Source of the DNA: Pseudodesulfovibrio sp. JC047
GTDB taxonomy: Bacteria > Desulfobacterota > Desulfovibrionia > Desulfovibrionales > Desulfovibrionaceae
Direction: 5' to 3'
Assembly: GCF_010468615.1 (NCBI RefSeq)
Contig: NZ_WUEH01000017.1
Location: forward strand, 1-64,000
Length of the DNA: 64,000 bases
Each line of letters begins with the position of its first letter. Position 1 is the first letter of the stretch. This document shows positions 28,019 to 37,056 of this stretch, in pieces. A program made the position numbers and the translations under genes. The notes beneath the pieces were generated by a model that saw nothing but the letters and a program-made list of their open reading frames with translations, did no database searches and was not told the DNA's origin.

Positions 28019-29353
28019 TTATGCGTTGTCTGAAATCGCGGCCAGCTTGCGCTGAGCCGTCATGTTTGTCGGATTCAAGGCAACGGCATTCTCGAAAAGA
28101 GGCACGGCCTTGTCGTATTCACGCAGTTCGTAAAAAAGCAGCCCCATATTCATGGAAACCACCTCACTGACCCGATAAAAATCCGGATTCTTTTGCAGGG
28201 CATTTTCAAAACACTTGGCCGCCAGCGTGCGCTCGCCCCCGTCCAGATAGGCCATACCCGTGTTGTAAAACAACCCTTCGTCATCCGGTGAAATCCGCAA
28301 TGCCCGGATATAATTCTCGATGGCCTCTTTCCATTTTCCCTGACCACGAAGCGCGATGCCAAGCTTGTTGAAAAGCGTAATATCACTCCTGTCCAGCCGC
28401 TTTCCCTTGGCCTCCAGAACCTGCCGCAAATATTTTTCGGCCATCCGAGGTGACGCCTGCTGAACCGCTTCCGAAATATTTTCGACCACGGAACTGATAA
28501 GACTCATGGCCTCAGTGGTTGCGGCCTCGACCGCCTGGTCGAAATACTTTTCCGCCAGCTCCATCTTCTTGCGGTGGACGTAAATCTTCCCGATATCCGT
28601 CTTGCGCTCGGCATTGAGCGGACTCAATTTATCGAGCTTTTTCATGTATTCGAGCGCTTTTTCCTCGTCCAATTTCTTGTAGACACCGACCAGTTTCTTG
28701 ATCGGTTCCAGATACAACTTCGAGTTGTCATGCGCCCGATGAAAGCACTCAAGGGCCTTTTTCGGGTCGCCCTGCGAAAGGAAAACGTCCCCTTTGAGCA
28801 TCAGTCCGGCAGGGCTTTCGGGTTTGAGCCGCAAAATCTTGTCGGCGATCTGCATGGCATCCATGAACTTGCCAGCGGCAAGGCACCGCTTGCCAATGGA
28901 CATATATTCGCTCAATTTCCCCTGCGGCTGGACGGTGAACGCCATTTTTTCGATGATATTATTGATGGACGCGGGCTTTGAGATGACATTATTCACGCCG
29001 ATTTCATAAAAATACGCGATGTTTTCCCGCTTGGTTTCGCCAACCAAAACCACTATTTTCAAATTGGGCAAAACCCGTTTGAGGGTAATTATCGTATCAG
29101 TGCTGGGCCGTCCGGCCAGAATGCGTTCGATAAAAACAATCGTATCAACCGATCGTTTTTCCAGTTCCTGTATCTTTTTCAGTCCCTGCTGCACGCCTTC
29201 GTAGGCAAAAAGACAATTTCTTTTTGTGCCAAGAACTTTGAAAAGGGTGGTGGCAAGTGTCTTCTTGAAAAGCTGATCCTCAGTGATAAGGACAACACTC
29301 CCACTCAATTTCGAAAAAAAATCATACACGATCGAGTCGTATTTTCCCGCCAT
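28019..29353 (-). CDS. Pseudo-receiver domain fused to TPR repeats
   Basis: The 444-residue product has a response-regulator-like fold at residues about 18-145 and tetratricopeptide repeats from about 150 to the end (for example LMLKGDVFLSQGDPKKALECFHRAH and FNKLGIALRGQGKWKEAIENYIRA). The receiver keeps an acidic pair (ED at 25-26) and the switch Lys (SKP at 125-127), but the phosphoacceptor strand reads VDTIVFIERI with no Asp; Glu76 stands near it. It is probably not regulated by phosphorylation in the usual way. GGGGAAAG precedes the ATG at 29353. Partners are unknown. Confidence 0.8.
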   Translation of the reverse strand: MAGKYDSIVYDFFSKLSGSVVLITEDQLFKKTLATTLFKVLGTKRNCLFAYEGVQQGLKKIQELEKRSVDTIVFIERILAGRPSTDTIITLKRVLPNLKIVVLVGETKRENIAYFYEIGVNNVISKPASINNIIEKMAFTVQPQGKLSEYMSIGKRCLAAGKFMDAMQIADKILRLKPESPAGLMLKGDVFLSQGDPKKALECFHRAHDNSKLYLEPIKKLVGVYKKLDEEKALEYMKKLDKLSPLNAERKTDIGKIYVHRKKMELAEKYFDQAVEAATTEAMSLISSVVENISEAVQQASPRMAEKYLRQVLEAKGKRLDRSDITLFNKLGIALRGQGKWKEAIENYIRALRISPDDEGLFYNTGMAYLDGGERTLAAKCFENALQKNPDFYRVSEVVSMNMGLLFYELREYDKAVPLFENAVALNPTNMTAQRKLAAISDNA

Positions 29354-29478
29354 ACTTTCCCCATAAACCAAAAAAACTGCATCACAAAAGCCCTTACCAC
29401 CGGCTCCACAGGGTGAAACCAAAAGGTAAATTGACATAAAAAAATCGTATTGAAAACAAGAAAGAGGTGGTTAACGGT

Positions 29479-30231
29479 CTATAAAATATGAATATCACCT
29501 GGTTCAGGTAAAAGAACCTTCATATCCGTCACGCCGTTGGCCCGTGCGCGGATCACCGCTTTTCGTTCGCGCCTGACCGTGCGTTGCAAATGTACCAATG
29601 CACAGGCTTTAGCCCCGGCCTTGCGTGCAAAATCGACGGAAGCGGTCACACTTCCATGCCCGACATGCTCCGGCTCCAGGGTATAGGACTCATGGACAAC
29701 CAGATCACTCCCCGACGCCAACGCCAGCGTATCGGCGGTGGATTGGCCGTCTCCCGAATAAAAAAGCGATGTCTTCTGATCGTCAAGTCGAATGGCCTGA
29801 CACGGCATGGCATGGTTGGTCATGGCAAAACGAAACCGAAAACCAGCGTGTCTGAAGTCCTGTCCCGGATCACATTCCACAAAAAAAATACCAAATTGTG
29901 CCCGGGCCATGGCATTGGAATACGCCATTTCCATCAATCGCGTCACGCGGGACTCGATCCCGGACGGCCCGAGAATGGTCAACCGTTTGGTCCGACCCTC
30001 CTCAATGGAACGAACCAACAAGGCTGGAAGACCAAAATAGTGGTCTCCGTGAAAATGTGAAATATACACCGCATCCAGGGCGAGTGGATTGTCGGCCATC
30101 CCCCAAAAAGCGCAGGCAGCCGTAAATCCGCAATCAAGCAGGACCGACGACCCGCCGGAATGGACCAACAGGGACGTATTGGGCACGGTTTCATCAAAAG
30201 CCTCGCCAACTCCGGCAAACGTCACTCGCAT
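29479..30231 (-). CDS. Metallo-beta-lactamase-fold hydrolase (RNase Z/ElaC-like)
   Basis: The 250-residue product has the HFHGDHYFGLPAL motif near residue 59, a downstream TNHAMPC, and LFYSGDGQSTADTL, then a VHESYT and GHGSV stretch. These are the di-zinc ligands of the ribonuclease Z-like branch, but the flexible exosite arm of true RNase Z is not obvious. It might act on tRNA 3' ends or on another phosphodiester or ester. A small Cys-cluster gene lies upstream (minus strand). Confidence 0.82.
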   Translation of the reverse strand: MRVTFAGVGEAFDETVPNTSLLVHSGGSSVLLDCGFTAACAFWGMADNPLALDAVYISHFHGDHYFGLPALLVRSIEEGRTKRLTILGPSGIESRVTRLMEMAYSNAMARAQFGIFFVECDPGQDFRHAGFRFRFAMTNHAMPCQAIRLDDQKTSLFYSGDGQSTADTLALASGSDLVVHESYTLEPEHVGHGSVTASVDFARKAGAKACALVHLQRTVRRERKAVIRARANGVTDMKVLLPEPGDIHIL

Positions 30232-30310
30232 GAAAAAAGCTCCGAATCTGAATGTTCATACATGCGAATGGTTATTACCTGAAAAACAGCTTTGGGCAAG
30301 GGGCAGAGAA

Positions 30311-30565
30311 TTATTTATCATCATCCCTGTTTCGAACGTCGTCACGCCACAAGTTCAGCGGAGCATAACACCCCTGTCCCGCGTGCTGAGACCGGCGGAC
30401 CTGCTCGCCCATTTCCGGGTCAAGCATGAGACCACACATGTACCGCCCTTTTTCTTCATCCCAAAAAAGGTCGGGGCATCGGCGCATGTATCCATATTTG
30501 CGGTGTGATTCCATACACGGGTCCTGAATGCAGCACCATCCGCATCCGACGCAAGGCTTGGACAT
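30311..30565 (-). CDS. Small Cys-rich cluster protein (YkgJ-like)
   Basis: The 84-residue product starts MSKPCVGCGWCCIQDPCMES and has a further Cys at RRCPDLF, MCGLML and GCYAPL. The CxxCxxCC spacing recalls zinc- or iron-binding YkgJ/UPF0153 proteins. The ATG at 30565 follows AGGAGAG and removes an unlikely 34-residue extension. Function is unknown. It is transcribed away from dapF. Confidence 0.7.
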   Translation of the reverse strand: MSKPCVGCGWCCIQDPCMESHRKYGYMRRCPDLFWDEEKGRYMCGLMLDPEMGEQVRRSQHAGQGCYAPLNLWRDDVRNRDDDK

Positions 30566-30795
30566 ATTCACTCTCCTGATTCGTCTCACCCCGCGATACC
30601 CGTGGCCGAAACAAATGGCAAGAAAGACACTTGACATTTCTCGTGATCGTTCCGATTCTCTCATCATCCGAGGCCAAGCGGTTTGTACTTTTTTTTGGGC
30701 ACTCGATCCGCCAAGAAATTGGTATCCATATGCAAAAAGAATTGGACCATATGGTTTTCACCCAGTATTTTTGCAAAAAAATGGAGCTTCATATC

Positions 30796-31647
30796 ATGAC
30801 TATATTCACGCAATCCGTTCCTTTCTACAAAATGCAGGGATGTGGAAACGATTTCGTTGTTCTCGACAACCGGGAACTGGGCGTCCCCGTCTCCGACATG
30901 GGGGCATGGGCAAAAGCGATCTGTGCCCGGGCCTTTGGCGTGTATGCGGACGGACTGTTCTTTCTCGAAAATTCGAATGATCCGACCCTTGACTACCGTT
31001 GGCATTTCTACAACTCGGACGGCTCCCGCGCAGAGATGTGCGGCAACGCCTCCCGCTGTGCGGGCAAACTTGCCCACGCCATCGGACTGGCTCCGGCCAA
31101 CCACACCTTTGGCACCGATGCCGGTCCCATCTCGGCTTCGGTCCTGCTCGACGGCCCGGACGCCGGACGCGTCAAGGTCCAGCTCACACCGCCACGAGCC
31201 ACCAAAACCAACATTTTACTGGATATGGGCACAGAAACACTGACCGCGCACTTCACCGACACAGGCGTGCCCCACGCCGTGGTCTTCGTGGACGACGTCG
31301 CGGCCCTCGACATCATGGACCTCGGTGCAAAAATCCGTCACCACGCGGCCTTTGCCCCTGCGGGAACCAATGTCAACTTTGCGCAGGTCATCGATAGAAA
31401 CACCCTGCTGCTGCGCACGTATGAACGGGGTGTCGAAGCTGAAACCTATGCCTGCGGAACCGGTGCCGCTGCCACGCAAGTATTGGCCCACACCCTCGGC
31501 CTGACGGATGATGTCGCCAACCTGACCACCTCGGCCGGAGAAGTGCTGACCATCTTCCTGAACGGAGAAACTGTTTTTCTACAGGGCGCTGCGGAACTGA
31601 CGTTCCAGGGCGAACTGTATCTCGGGCCGCTGGGGTTGTCCTTGTAA
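30796..31647 (+). CDS. dapF: Diaminopimelate epimerase
   Basis: The 283-residue enzyme interconverts LL- and meso-diaminopimelate for lysine and peptidoglycan. The start has FYKMQGCGNDFVVLDN; the two catalytic cysteines lie in EMCGNASRCAG and AETYACGTGAAAT. The ATG at 30796 (MTIFTQSVPFYK) was chosen because longer frames add unrelated sequence; GGAG lies 12 bases before it. A bidirectional-style terminator follows. Confidence 0.94.
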   Translation: MTIFTQSVPFYKMQGCGNDFVVLDNRELGVPVSDMGAWAKAICARAFGVYADGLFFLENSNDPTLDYRWHFYNSDGSRAEMCGNASRCAGKLAHAIGLAPANHTFGTDAGPISASVLLDGPDAGRVKVQLTPPRATKTNILLDMGTETLTAHFTDTGVPHAVVFVDDVAALDIMDLGAKIRHHAAFAPAGTNVNFAQVIDRNTLLLRTYERGVEAETYACGTGAAATQVLAHTLGLTDDVANLTTSAGEVLTIFLNGETVFLQGAAELTFQGELYLGPLGLSL

Positions 31648-31676
31648 AAACCTCCACAGACACCCCGGCACACAGA

Positions 31677-31716
31677 AAACGCGCCCCCAATTCATTGGAG
31701 GCGCGTTTCTTTTTCA
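31677..31716 (+). terminator. Rho-independent terminator after dapF
   Basis: AAACGCGCC and GGCGCGTTT form a stem with a CCCAATTCATTGGA loop region, followed by CTTTTT. The A run on the left lets it also serve the minus-strand gene that ends at 31763. Confidence 0.88.
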
Positions 31717-31762
31717 TGACAGCCGAATTCCCGCACGCGGGTTCGGCATGGGGGCATTCGTT

Positions 31763-33178
31763 CTACAACAGCCGTCGGGCTATCTCGGTCGCGGCCCGCC
31801 GTCCCGCACCCATGGCAGAAATGACCGTGGCCGCACCAGTGACGATATCGCCACCGGCAAAGACATTGGGAATCGAGGTTTCGCCGGTTTCAGCATCGGC
31901 CTGAATATAACCCCACTGATTCAAGGCAAGGTCCGGCGTCGCGTCCAGCAAAATCGGATTGGGCCGCGTGCCCACGGCAATGATCGCCATATCGCACGGG
32001 ACCTGTTCGGTCGCACCCTCAATACAAATCGGCGAACACCGACCGGAATCATCCGGTTCTCCAAGTGCCATTTTCTGAACGGTCATACCCTTGAGTCGTC
32101 CCTGGTTGTCCCCATGAAAGGACACCGGGCCACACAAACAGCGCAACCGGACGCCTTCTTCCACCGCGTGCTGAATCTCTTCACGCCGGGCAGGCATTTC
32201 CTCCTCCGAACGACGATACACGATCGACACTTCATTGGCTCCCATGCGAAGCGCGGTCCGGGCGGCATCCATGGCCACATTGCCCGCACCAAGCACCACC
32301 ACTTGTCGTGCTGAATACGCCGGAGTGTCGTAGTTGGGGAATTCATAGGCATGACCAAGATTAACGCGAGTCAGGTACTCGTTGGCCGAAAACACGCCAA
32401 CCAGATTTTCACCTGGCACGTTCAGGAATCGGGGCAGCCCGGCTCCCACTCCCACAAACACGGCCTGATACCCGTCATCGAACAAATCCTGAATCGTGAC
32501 GGTCTTGCCGCCCACCCAATTGGTACGGAATGTCACGCCGAGTGCTCGCAGACCATCCAGTTCCCGACTGACCACGGACTTGGGCAACCGAAATTCCGGA
32601 ATACCGTACACCAGCACTCCGCCCGGTTCGTGCAAGGCTTCATAAACATCCACTGAAATACCACGTGTCGCCAGATATCCGGCCACGGTGAGCGAAGACG
32701 GTCCGGCACCAATACAGGCGACCTTCACCCCTTCCTGCTCCGAAGCACAGGTCGGCACATCGGCCACGGCCTCACACGCGGAGGTTGCGGCGTATGTATC
32801 CGCCACATACCGTTCAAGACGACCAATGGCCACTGGCTCATACTTTTTGCCAAGGATGCACTTGCCTTCGCATTGGGTCTCCTGCGGACACACCCGCCCA
32901 CAGACTGCGGGCAACGAATTGGTCGAACGAATTACCTTGTACGCTTCGTCAAGCTCATCATCCACCAGATGGGCAATAAATCCCTTGATGTCGATATTGA
33001 CGGGACACCCTTCCTGACACAACGGTTTCTTGCATTGCAGACACCGTTCCGCCTCTACAAGTGCCTGTTCCCGGGAATAGCCGAGCGCGACTTCCTTGAA
33101 ATTCTTTCCCCGTTCCAGCGGATCCTGGTGTGGCATGGGGGTCCGGGCACGGACCTTTTTCTTCTTATTTTCCGCCAT
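31763..33178 (-). CDS. NADPH-dependent glutamate synthase small-chain-like oxidoreductase (NfnB-like)
   Basis: The 471-residue flavoprotein has N-terminal cysteine clusters (ERCLQCKKPLCQEGCP and VCGRVCPQETQCEGKC), an FAD-binding GAGPSSL (about 157) and an NAD(P)-binding VLGAGNVAMD (about 290). This is the GltD/GltA-like fold. Paired with an FAD/2Fe-2S partner (33165-34022), it resembles NfnAB, which couples NADH and ferredoxin to NADP+ by electron bifurcation in Desulfovibrio. The start overlaps the partner gene by 14 bases. Confidence 0.9.
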   Translation of the reverse strand: MAENKKKKVRARTPMPHQDPLERGKNFKEVALGYSREQALVEAERCLQCKKPLCQEGCPVNIDIKGFIAHLVDDELDEAYKVIRSTNSLPAVCGRVCPQETQCEGKCILGKKYEPVAIGRLERYVADTYAATSACEAVADVPTCASEQEGVKVACIGAGPSSLTVAGYLATRGISVDVYEALHEPGGVLVYGIPEFRLPKSVVSRELDGLRALGVTFRTNWVGGKTVTIQDLFDDGYQAVFVGVGAGLPRFLNVPGENLVGVFSANEYLTRVNLGHAYEFPNYDTPAYSARQVVVLGAGNVAMDAARTALRMGANEVSIVYRRSEEEMPARREEIQHAVEEGVRLRCLCGPVSFHGDNQGRLKGMTVQKMALGEPDDSGRCSPICIEGATEQVPCDMAIIAVGTRPNPILLDATPDLALNQWGYIQADAETGETSIPNVFAGGDIVTGAATVISAMGAGRRAATEIARRLL

Positions 33179-34022
33179 GGCAGTGACACTCCCTGCTGAA
33201 CTGTTTCATGGACTCCCCTTCCTGTTCCTTGAACTGCCACAATCGGGCCTTCAATTCTCCAAAATCCACAGCCTGTCCGTCAAATTCGGGACCATCCACA
33301 CAGGCGAACCGAGTCTCGCCGCCAACCGTACATCGACACGCGCCACACATGCCGATTCCGTCTACCATAATGGAATTGAGAGACACCGTGGTTTTGGTAC
33401 CAAACGGCTTAGTCACCCGGCAGACCGCTTCCATCATGGGAACCGGACCAACGGCGACCACTTCGGCCACTTCGTCTTCGGTTTCGAGAATATCCTGCAA
33501 TACCTCGGTGACAAACCCCTTGTGCCCGGCACTGCCATCATCGGTGGCAATACGGACCTCGGGACAAAGCGACGACAATTCGGAACAAAAAAGCAGCAGA
33601 TCCTTGGACCGCGCACCAATGATCGCGATCACCCGATTGCCCACGGCGGCGTGTCCCTTGGCAATATGGTGCATGGCGGCAATACCGGTTCCACCGCCCA
33701 CACAGACTACCGTGCCGGATTTCTCGATATGGGTGGGATTGCCGAGCGGTCCACACACATCCAGAATCTGGTCACCCTGCTCAAAAGTATTCAACTCGGC
33801 AGTGGTTTTGCCAACCACTAGATAGACGATGGTGATCGTTCCATTGTCCTTGTCACAATCCGCAATGGTCAAAGGAATACGTTCACCGTTTTCCGACGTC
33901 CGAAGCATGACAAAATTCCCGGGCAGGGCCTTTTTCGCAACCTGAGGAGCATCAATAACCATCAATGTGGTTTGGCCAGGAATCAATGCTTCCTTGACTA
34001 AAATTTCGTAACCCATTTCCAT
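33165..34022 (-). CDS. Ferredoxin-NADP reductase-type FAD/2Fe-2S subunit (NfnA-like)
   Basis: The 285-residue product has a flavin-binding beta barrel (RTSENGERIPLTIAD), an NAD-binding GGGTGIAAMH and a C-terminal 2Fe-2S cluster with MCGACRCTVGGETRFACVDG. This is the dihydroorotate dehydrogenase electron-transfer or sulfide dehydrogenase beta-type subunit. It is the first gene of the pair with the GltA-like protein and would be the NfnA half. The start could be 34022 or two codons later. A promoter-like element lies 70-100 bases upstream. Confidence 0.88.
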   Translation of the reverse strand: MEMGYEILVKEALIPGQTTLMVIDAPQVAKKALPGNFVMLRTSENGERIPLTIADCDKDNGTITIVYLVVGKTTAELNTFEQGDQILDVCGPLGNPTHIEKSGTVVCVGGGTGIAAMHHIAKGHAAVGNRVIAIIGARSKDLLLFCSELSSLCPEVRIATDDGSAGHKGFVTEVLQDILETEDEVAEVVAVGPVPMMEAVCRVTKPFGTKTTVSLNSIMVDGIGMCGACRCTVGGETRFACVDGPEFDGQAVDFGELKARLWQFKEQEGESMKQFSRECHCHGGK

Positions 34023-34089
34023 TTTTCTCGCGTGTTGAAGTGACTCTTTTCGACCGCTCCAAAAGATCTTCGGAACAATCAGGTTTCTG

Positions 34090-34119
34090 CTAGTAGCGTC
34101 TTCGGGGCAGGGTTGTCAA
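34090..34119 (-). promoter_or_regulatory. Candidate promoter of the NfnAB-like operon
   Basis: On the minus strand, TTGACA (34114-34119) and TACTAG (34090-34095) are 18 bases apart. The -35 is perfect; the -10 is weak. Transcription would start near 34083, about 60 bases before the first ATG. Confidence 0.35.
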
Positions 34120-34314
34120 AAACCGTCCAAAAGAGTAGCCTATCGGATCTGAATGGTGAGAACAGGTGCCACTTCCCATGGATGGGAAGCGGAGAGCCAC
34201 GGGTCCCTCTGGGTTGAGCGGGGTAAAAACCCCAGGGACGACCGGGCTGCGACAGAATGTCACGGCCTTTTTTGTCCGCAAAAAAGGTCGACAACCACAC
34301 CGGAGCAATTGGCC
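34120..34314 (+). other. Structured non-coding stretch between the Nfn-like and recQ regions
   Basis: Three hairpins follow one another: CTTCCCAT/ATGGGAAG (34172-34189), GTCCCT/AGGGAC with an inner GGGG/CCCC stem (34203-34239), and CCTTTTTT/AAAAAAGG (34266-34287). The order resembles an untranslated leader or attenuator for what follows. No known riboswitch or small RNA motif is recognised. Confidence 0.4.
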
Positions 34315-34731
34315 GTGCGCATCGAAGGCCACGCAACAGCACTGTATCGACGGACATCGGCTCTTGCTGAAAAGCAGCCTGTCCGCAAGCAGGAACCGCC
34401 ACAGGCGACGACAAAGACCACGTCTTTCGGTTTTCGGCTGGGCAAGTTCGGCCTGGACTTTCAACAGCAGAAAACCACACTCGACCCCTCTTTTTCTCAC
34501 ACGCCGTCACCAGACACCCTGACAGCCCGGGCCTTCAATGCCGAGGCCGAAGTCGAGACACTCCGCGCCTCTGTCGGAATGGACGGGGCGTCCTATCGCA
34601 ATCAAAATACCGACGCCGCACCCACCTCCTCCATCTCGCACACCCGCATCAGGACCGCTTTGTCGGCCTATGCCCGAAACGCCGCGCCAACCATGCCGTC
34701 TCCCGGGGCCATGCTGGCGAGTGTGGTCTAG
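34315..34731 (+). CDS. Hypothetical protein upstream of recQ
   Basis: The 138-residue frame starts at GTG 34315, nine bases after GGAG. The open frame reaches back to an ATG at 34153, but that part lies over the hairpin stretch and looks non-coding. The C-terminal hundred residues (from SFGFRLGKFGLDFQQQ to PSPGAMLASVV) look like ordinary coding sequence, rich in Ala, Ser and Thr. No domain is recognised. recQ starts 45 bases after its stop. Confidence 0.4.
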   Translation: MRIEGHATALYRRTSALAEKQPVRKQEPPQATTKTTSFGFRLGKFGLDFQQQKTTLDPSFSHTPSPDTLTARAFNAEAEVETLRASVGMDGASYRNQNTDAAPTSSISHTRIRTALSAYARNAAPTMPSPGAMLASVV

Positions 34732-34776
34732 GGTTCCCATTGCCTTGAGCCTCGCTTTGGCATAGGTTCTCCCATC

Positions 34777-36978
34777 ATGAATTCTCCGACCCCGTCCCCC
34801 CGCGAGCTGCTTTCGTCCGTCTTCGGTTTCACCGATTTCATCGGACTCCAGGAACCGATCATCGACAACACCATGCGTGGCGGCGATTCGCTGGTCCTCA
34901 TGCCCACAGGCGGCGGCAAATCGCTGTGCTACCAAATCCCGGCCATGTTGCTGGATGGTATCGGCATCTGCGTTTCCCCACTCATCGCCCTGATGCAGGA
35001 CCAGGTCCAAGGCCTGACCCAGATGGGCGTCCGCGCGGCCTGTCTCAATTCATCATTGGACCCGAACACGGCCTACGACATTGAACAGATGGCACTCAAC
35101 GGTCAGTTGGACCTGTTGTACGTGGCCCCGGAACGGCTGTGCAGACCAAATTTTCTCGATTTTCTCTCCCGGTGCAATCCCTGCCTGTTCGCCATTGACG
35201 AAGCGCATTGCGTCTCTCAGTGGGGTCATGACTTCCGGCCAGAATACACCCAGCTTTCCGTACTCAAAGAGCGGTTTCCACAGGTGCCCCGACTGGCCCT
35301 GACCGCCACGGCAGACACACCGACGCAGGCGGATATCGTCCGCAACCTGCAACTGGAACAGGCCGAGGTCTTTGCCACCGGATTCGACCGCCCCAACATC
35401 AGGTATACCGTGGTTCCCAAAAAGAACGCCACGGCCATGCTCAAACGGTTCATCGAGGATAACCATCCGAACGACGCGGGTATCGTCTATCGACTCAGCC
35501 GAAAAAAAGTCGATAAGACAGCCGAATTTCTCCAAAAGAACGGATACACCGCCCTGCCGTATCACGCGGGCATGTCCGCCCAGGACCGCGCCGCCAATCA
35601 GAACCGCTTCATGCGGGAAGAGGGCGTCATCATGGTCGCCACGGTCGCCTTCGGCATGGGTGTGGACAAACCGAACGTGCGATTCGTCTGTCATCTGGAA
35701 CCACCCAAGTCCCTTGAAGCCTATCATCAGGAAACTGGACGCGCCGGACGCGACGGCCTACCCGCATCCGCGTGGATGTGCTTCGGAATGCAGGATGTGG
35801 CTGTCCTGCGATCCATGATCGACTCGGGAGAGGCGGACAACACCAGAAAACGCATCGAACACGCCAAACTCAACTCGCTGTTTGCCTTTCTGGAGACTGC
35901 GACCTGCCGCCGTCAGGCCCTGCTCGCCTATTTCGGCGAACACATCGACCCCTGCGGCAACTGCGACAACTGTCTCAATCCGGTCGAGACATGGGACGGC
36001 ACCGAAGCCGCGCAAAAGGCACTGTCCAACATCTTTCGCACCGAACAACGATTCGGCGTCAATTATCTCGCACAGGTCCTTGTGGGCAAGGAAACCGACC
36101 GCATCACCCGGTTCGGGCACCATCGCGTGTCCACCTTCGGCATCGGCACGGAACTCACTCAGGACCAATGGAAATCCGTGTATCGCCAACTCCTGGCCAG
36201 TGGGCTGGTGTCCGTGGACCTCGACCGATTCAATGCCCTGACACTAAACGCCCACTCCTGGCCCGTGCTCAAAGGTCAGCAAACCGTCCGGTTCCGCACC
36301 GACCCGGTCCTGCCCCGCAAGTCCAAAAAGAAAAAACGGGCGGTCGTGGCCAGCGAGGTCCTCACCTCATGGGAAAGCGAAACCCTGTTTGACACGCTCC
36401 GGGATCTACGACTTCTCGTCGCCGAAGAACAAGGCGTGCCTCCCTACGCCATTTTTCCGGACAAGACGCTGCTGGAATTCGTCCAGTACCGTCCACAGGA
36501 CCTCGACGAGTTGGGCCTCATGTCCGGTGTTGGTCAGGTCAAACTCGATCGGTTCGGTGATCGCTTCCTGACCGCATTGACCGCCCATGAATCCGAACAC
36601 GGACGACCGGCGAATGTCGCGGCCATCCCGGAGGAACGGATTGATCGCCGTGACAAGAAACAGGCGCAAAAAAGCACCTTTTCCAACACGGCACAGACAT
36701 CACTCGACCTGTTTCTGAAACTTCAGGACATCGATCTGGTCGCCGAAGAACGCGGTCTCAAGCCGTCGTCAATCTGGCGACACCTGACACAGGCTGTAGA
36801 ATTTGATAAAATCGAATATCGAACGGTTATCAAACTGCCCGAGGATGAGATAGAAACCATCACACTCACGCTCAAGGCCTTTGAAAAACAAGGAATCAGC
36901 TCATTGACTCCGACCTTCGAAGCCTTGGACGCACGCTATCCATTCGACCTTCTCAGACTTGTCAGATCGTCCTTGTAA
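34777..36978 (+). CDS. recQ: ATP-dependent DNA helicase RecQ
   Basis: The 733-residue helicase has motif [14 protein letters not shown] (about 47), the DEAH-type box [17 protein letters not shown], motif [12 protein letters not shown], and zinc-binding [23 protein letters not shown]. An HRDC domain (from [23 protein letters not shown]) is followed by a C-terminal helical region ([20 protein letters not shown]) like HTH_40. It unwinds DNA 3' to 5' in recombination and fork repair. The ATG at 34777 is used. Confidence 0.95.
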   Translation: MNSPTPSPRELLSSVFGFTDFIGLQEPIIDNTMRGGDSLVLMPTGGGKSLCYQIPAMLLDGIGICVSPLIALMQDQVQGLTQMGVRAACLNSSLDPNTAYDIEQMALNGQLDLLYVAPERLCRPNFLDFLSRCNPCLFAIDEAHCVSQWGHDFRPEYTQLSVLKERFPQVPRLALTATADTPTQADIVRNLQLEQAEVFATGFDRPNIRYTVVPKKNATAMLKRFIEDNHPNDAGIVYRLSRKKVDKTAEFLQKNGYTALPYHAGMSAQDRAANQNRFMREEGVIMVATVAFGMGVDKPNVRFVCHLEPPKSLEAYHQETGRAGRDGLPASAWMCFGMQDVAVLRSMIDSGEADNTRKRIEHAKLNSLFAFLETATCRRQALLAYFGEHIDPCGNCDNCLNPVETWDGTEAAQKALSNIFRTEQRFGVNYLAQVLVGKETDRITRFGHHRVSTFGIGTELTQDQWKSVYRQLLASGLVSVDLDRFNALTLNAHSWPVLKGQQTVRFRTDPVLPRKSKKKKRAVVASEVLTSWESETLFDTLRDLRLLVAEEQGVPPYAIFPDKTLLEFVQYRPQDLDELGLMSGVGQVKLDRFGDRFLTALTAHESEHGRPANVAAIPEERIDRRDKKQAQKSTFSNTAQTSLDLFLKLQDIDLVAEERGLKPSSIWRHLTQAVEFDKIEYRTVIKLPEDEIETITLTLKAFEKQGISSLTPTFEALDARYPFDLLRLVRSSL

Positions 36979-37056
36979 ACAAAATTGAATTCTCGCTTGC
37001 AAAATGTGCCTTCTGTGCGCAGTATGTGCACCAACCATTGAGAAGGATTATCAACG

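Noticed and set aside
30631-30659. TTGACA with a downstream GATTCT as a dapF promoter
   Set aside because: The -10 box is poor and the site is about 165 bases before the start, inside a different gene context.
34079-34510. Minus-strand open frame of 143 codons over the hairpin stretch upstream of recQ
   Set aside because: It overlaps the likely NfnAB promoter, has no ribosome binding site, and its product has no recognisable pattern.
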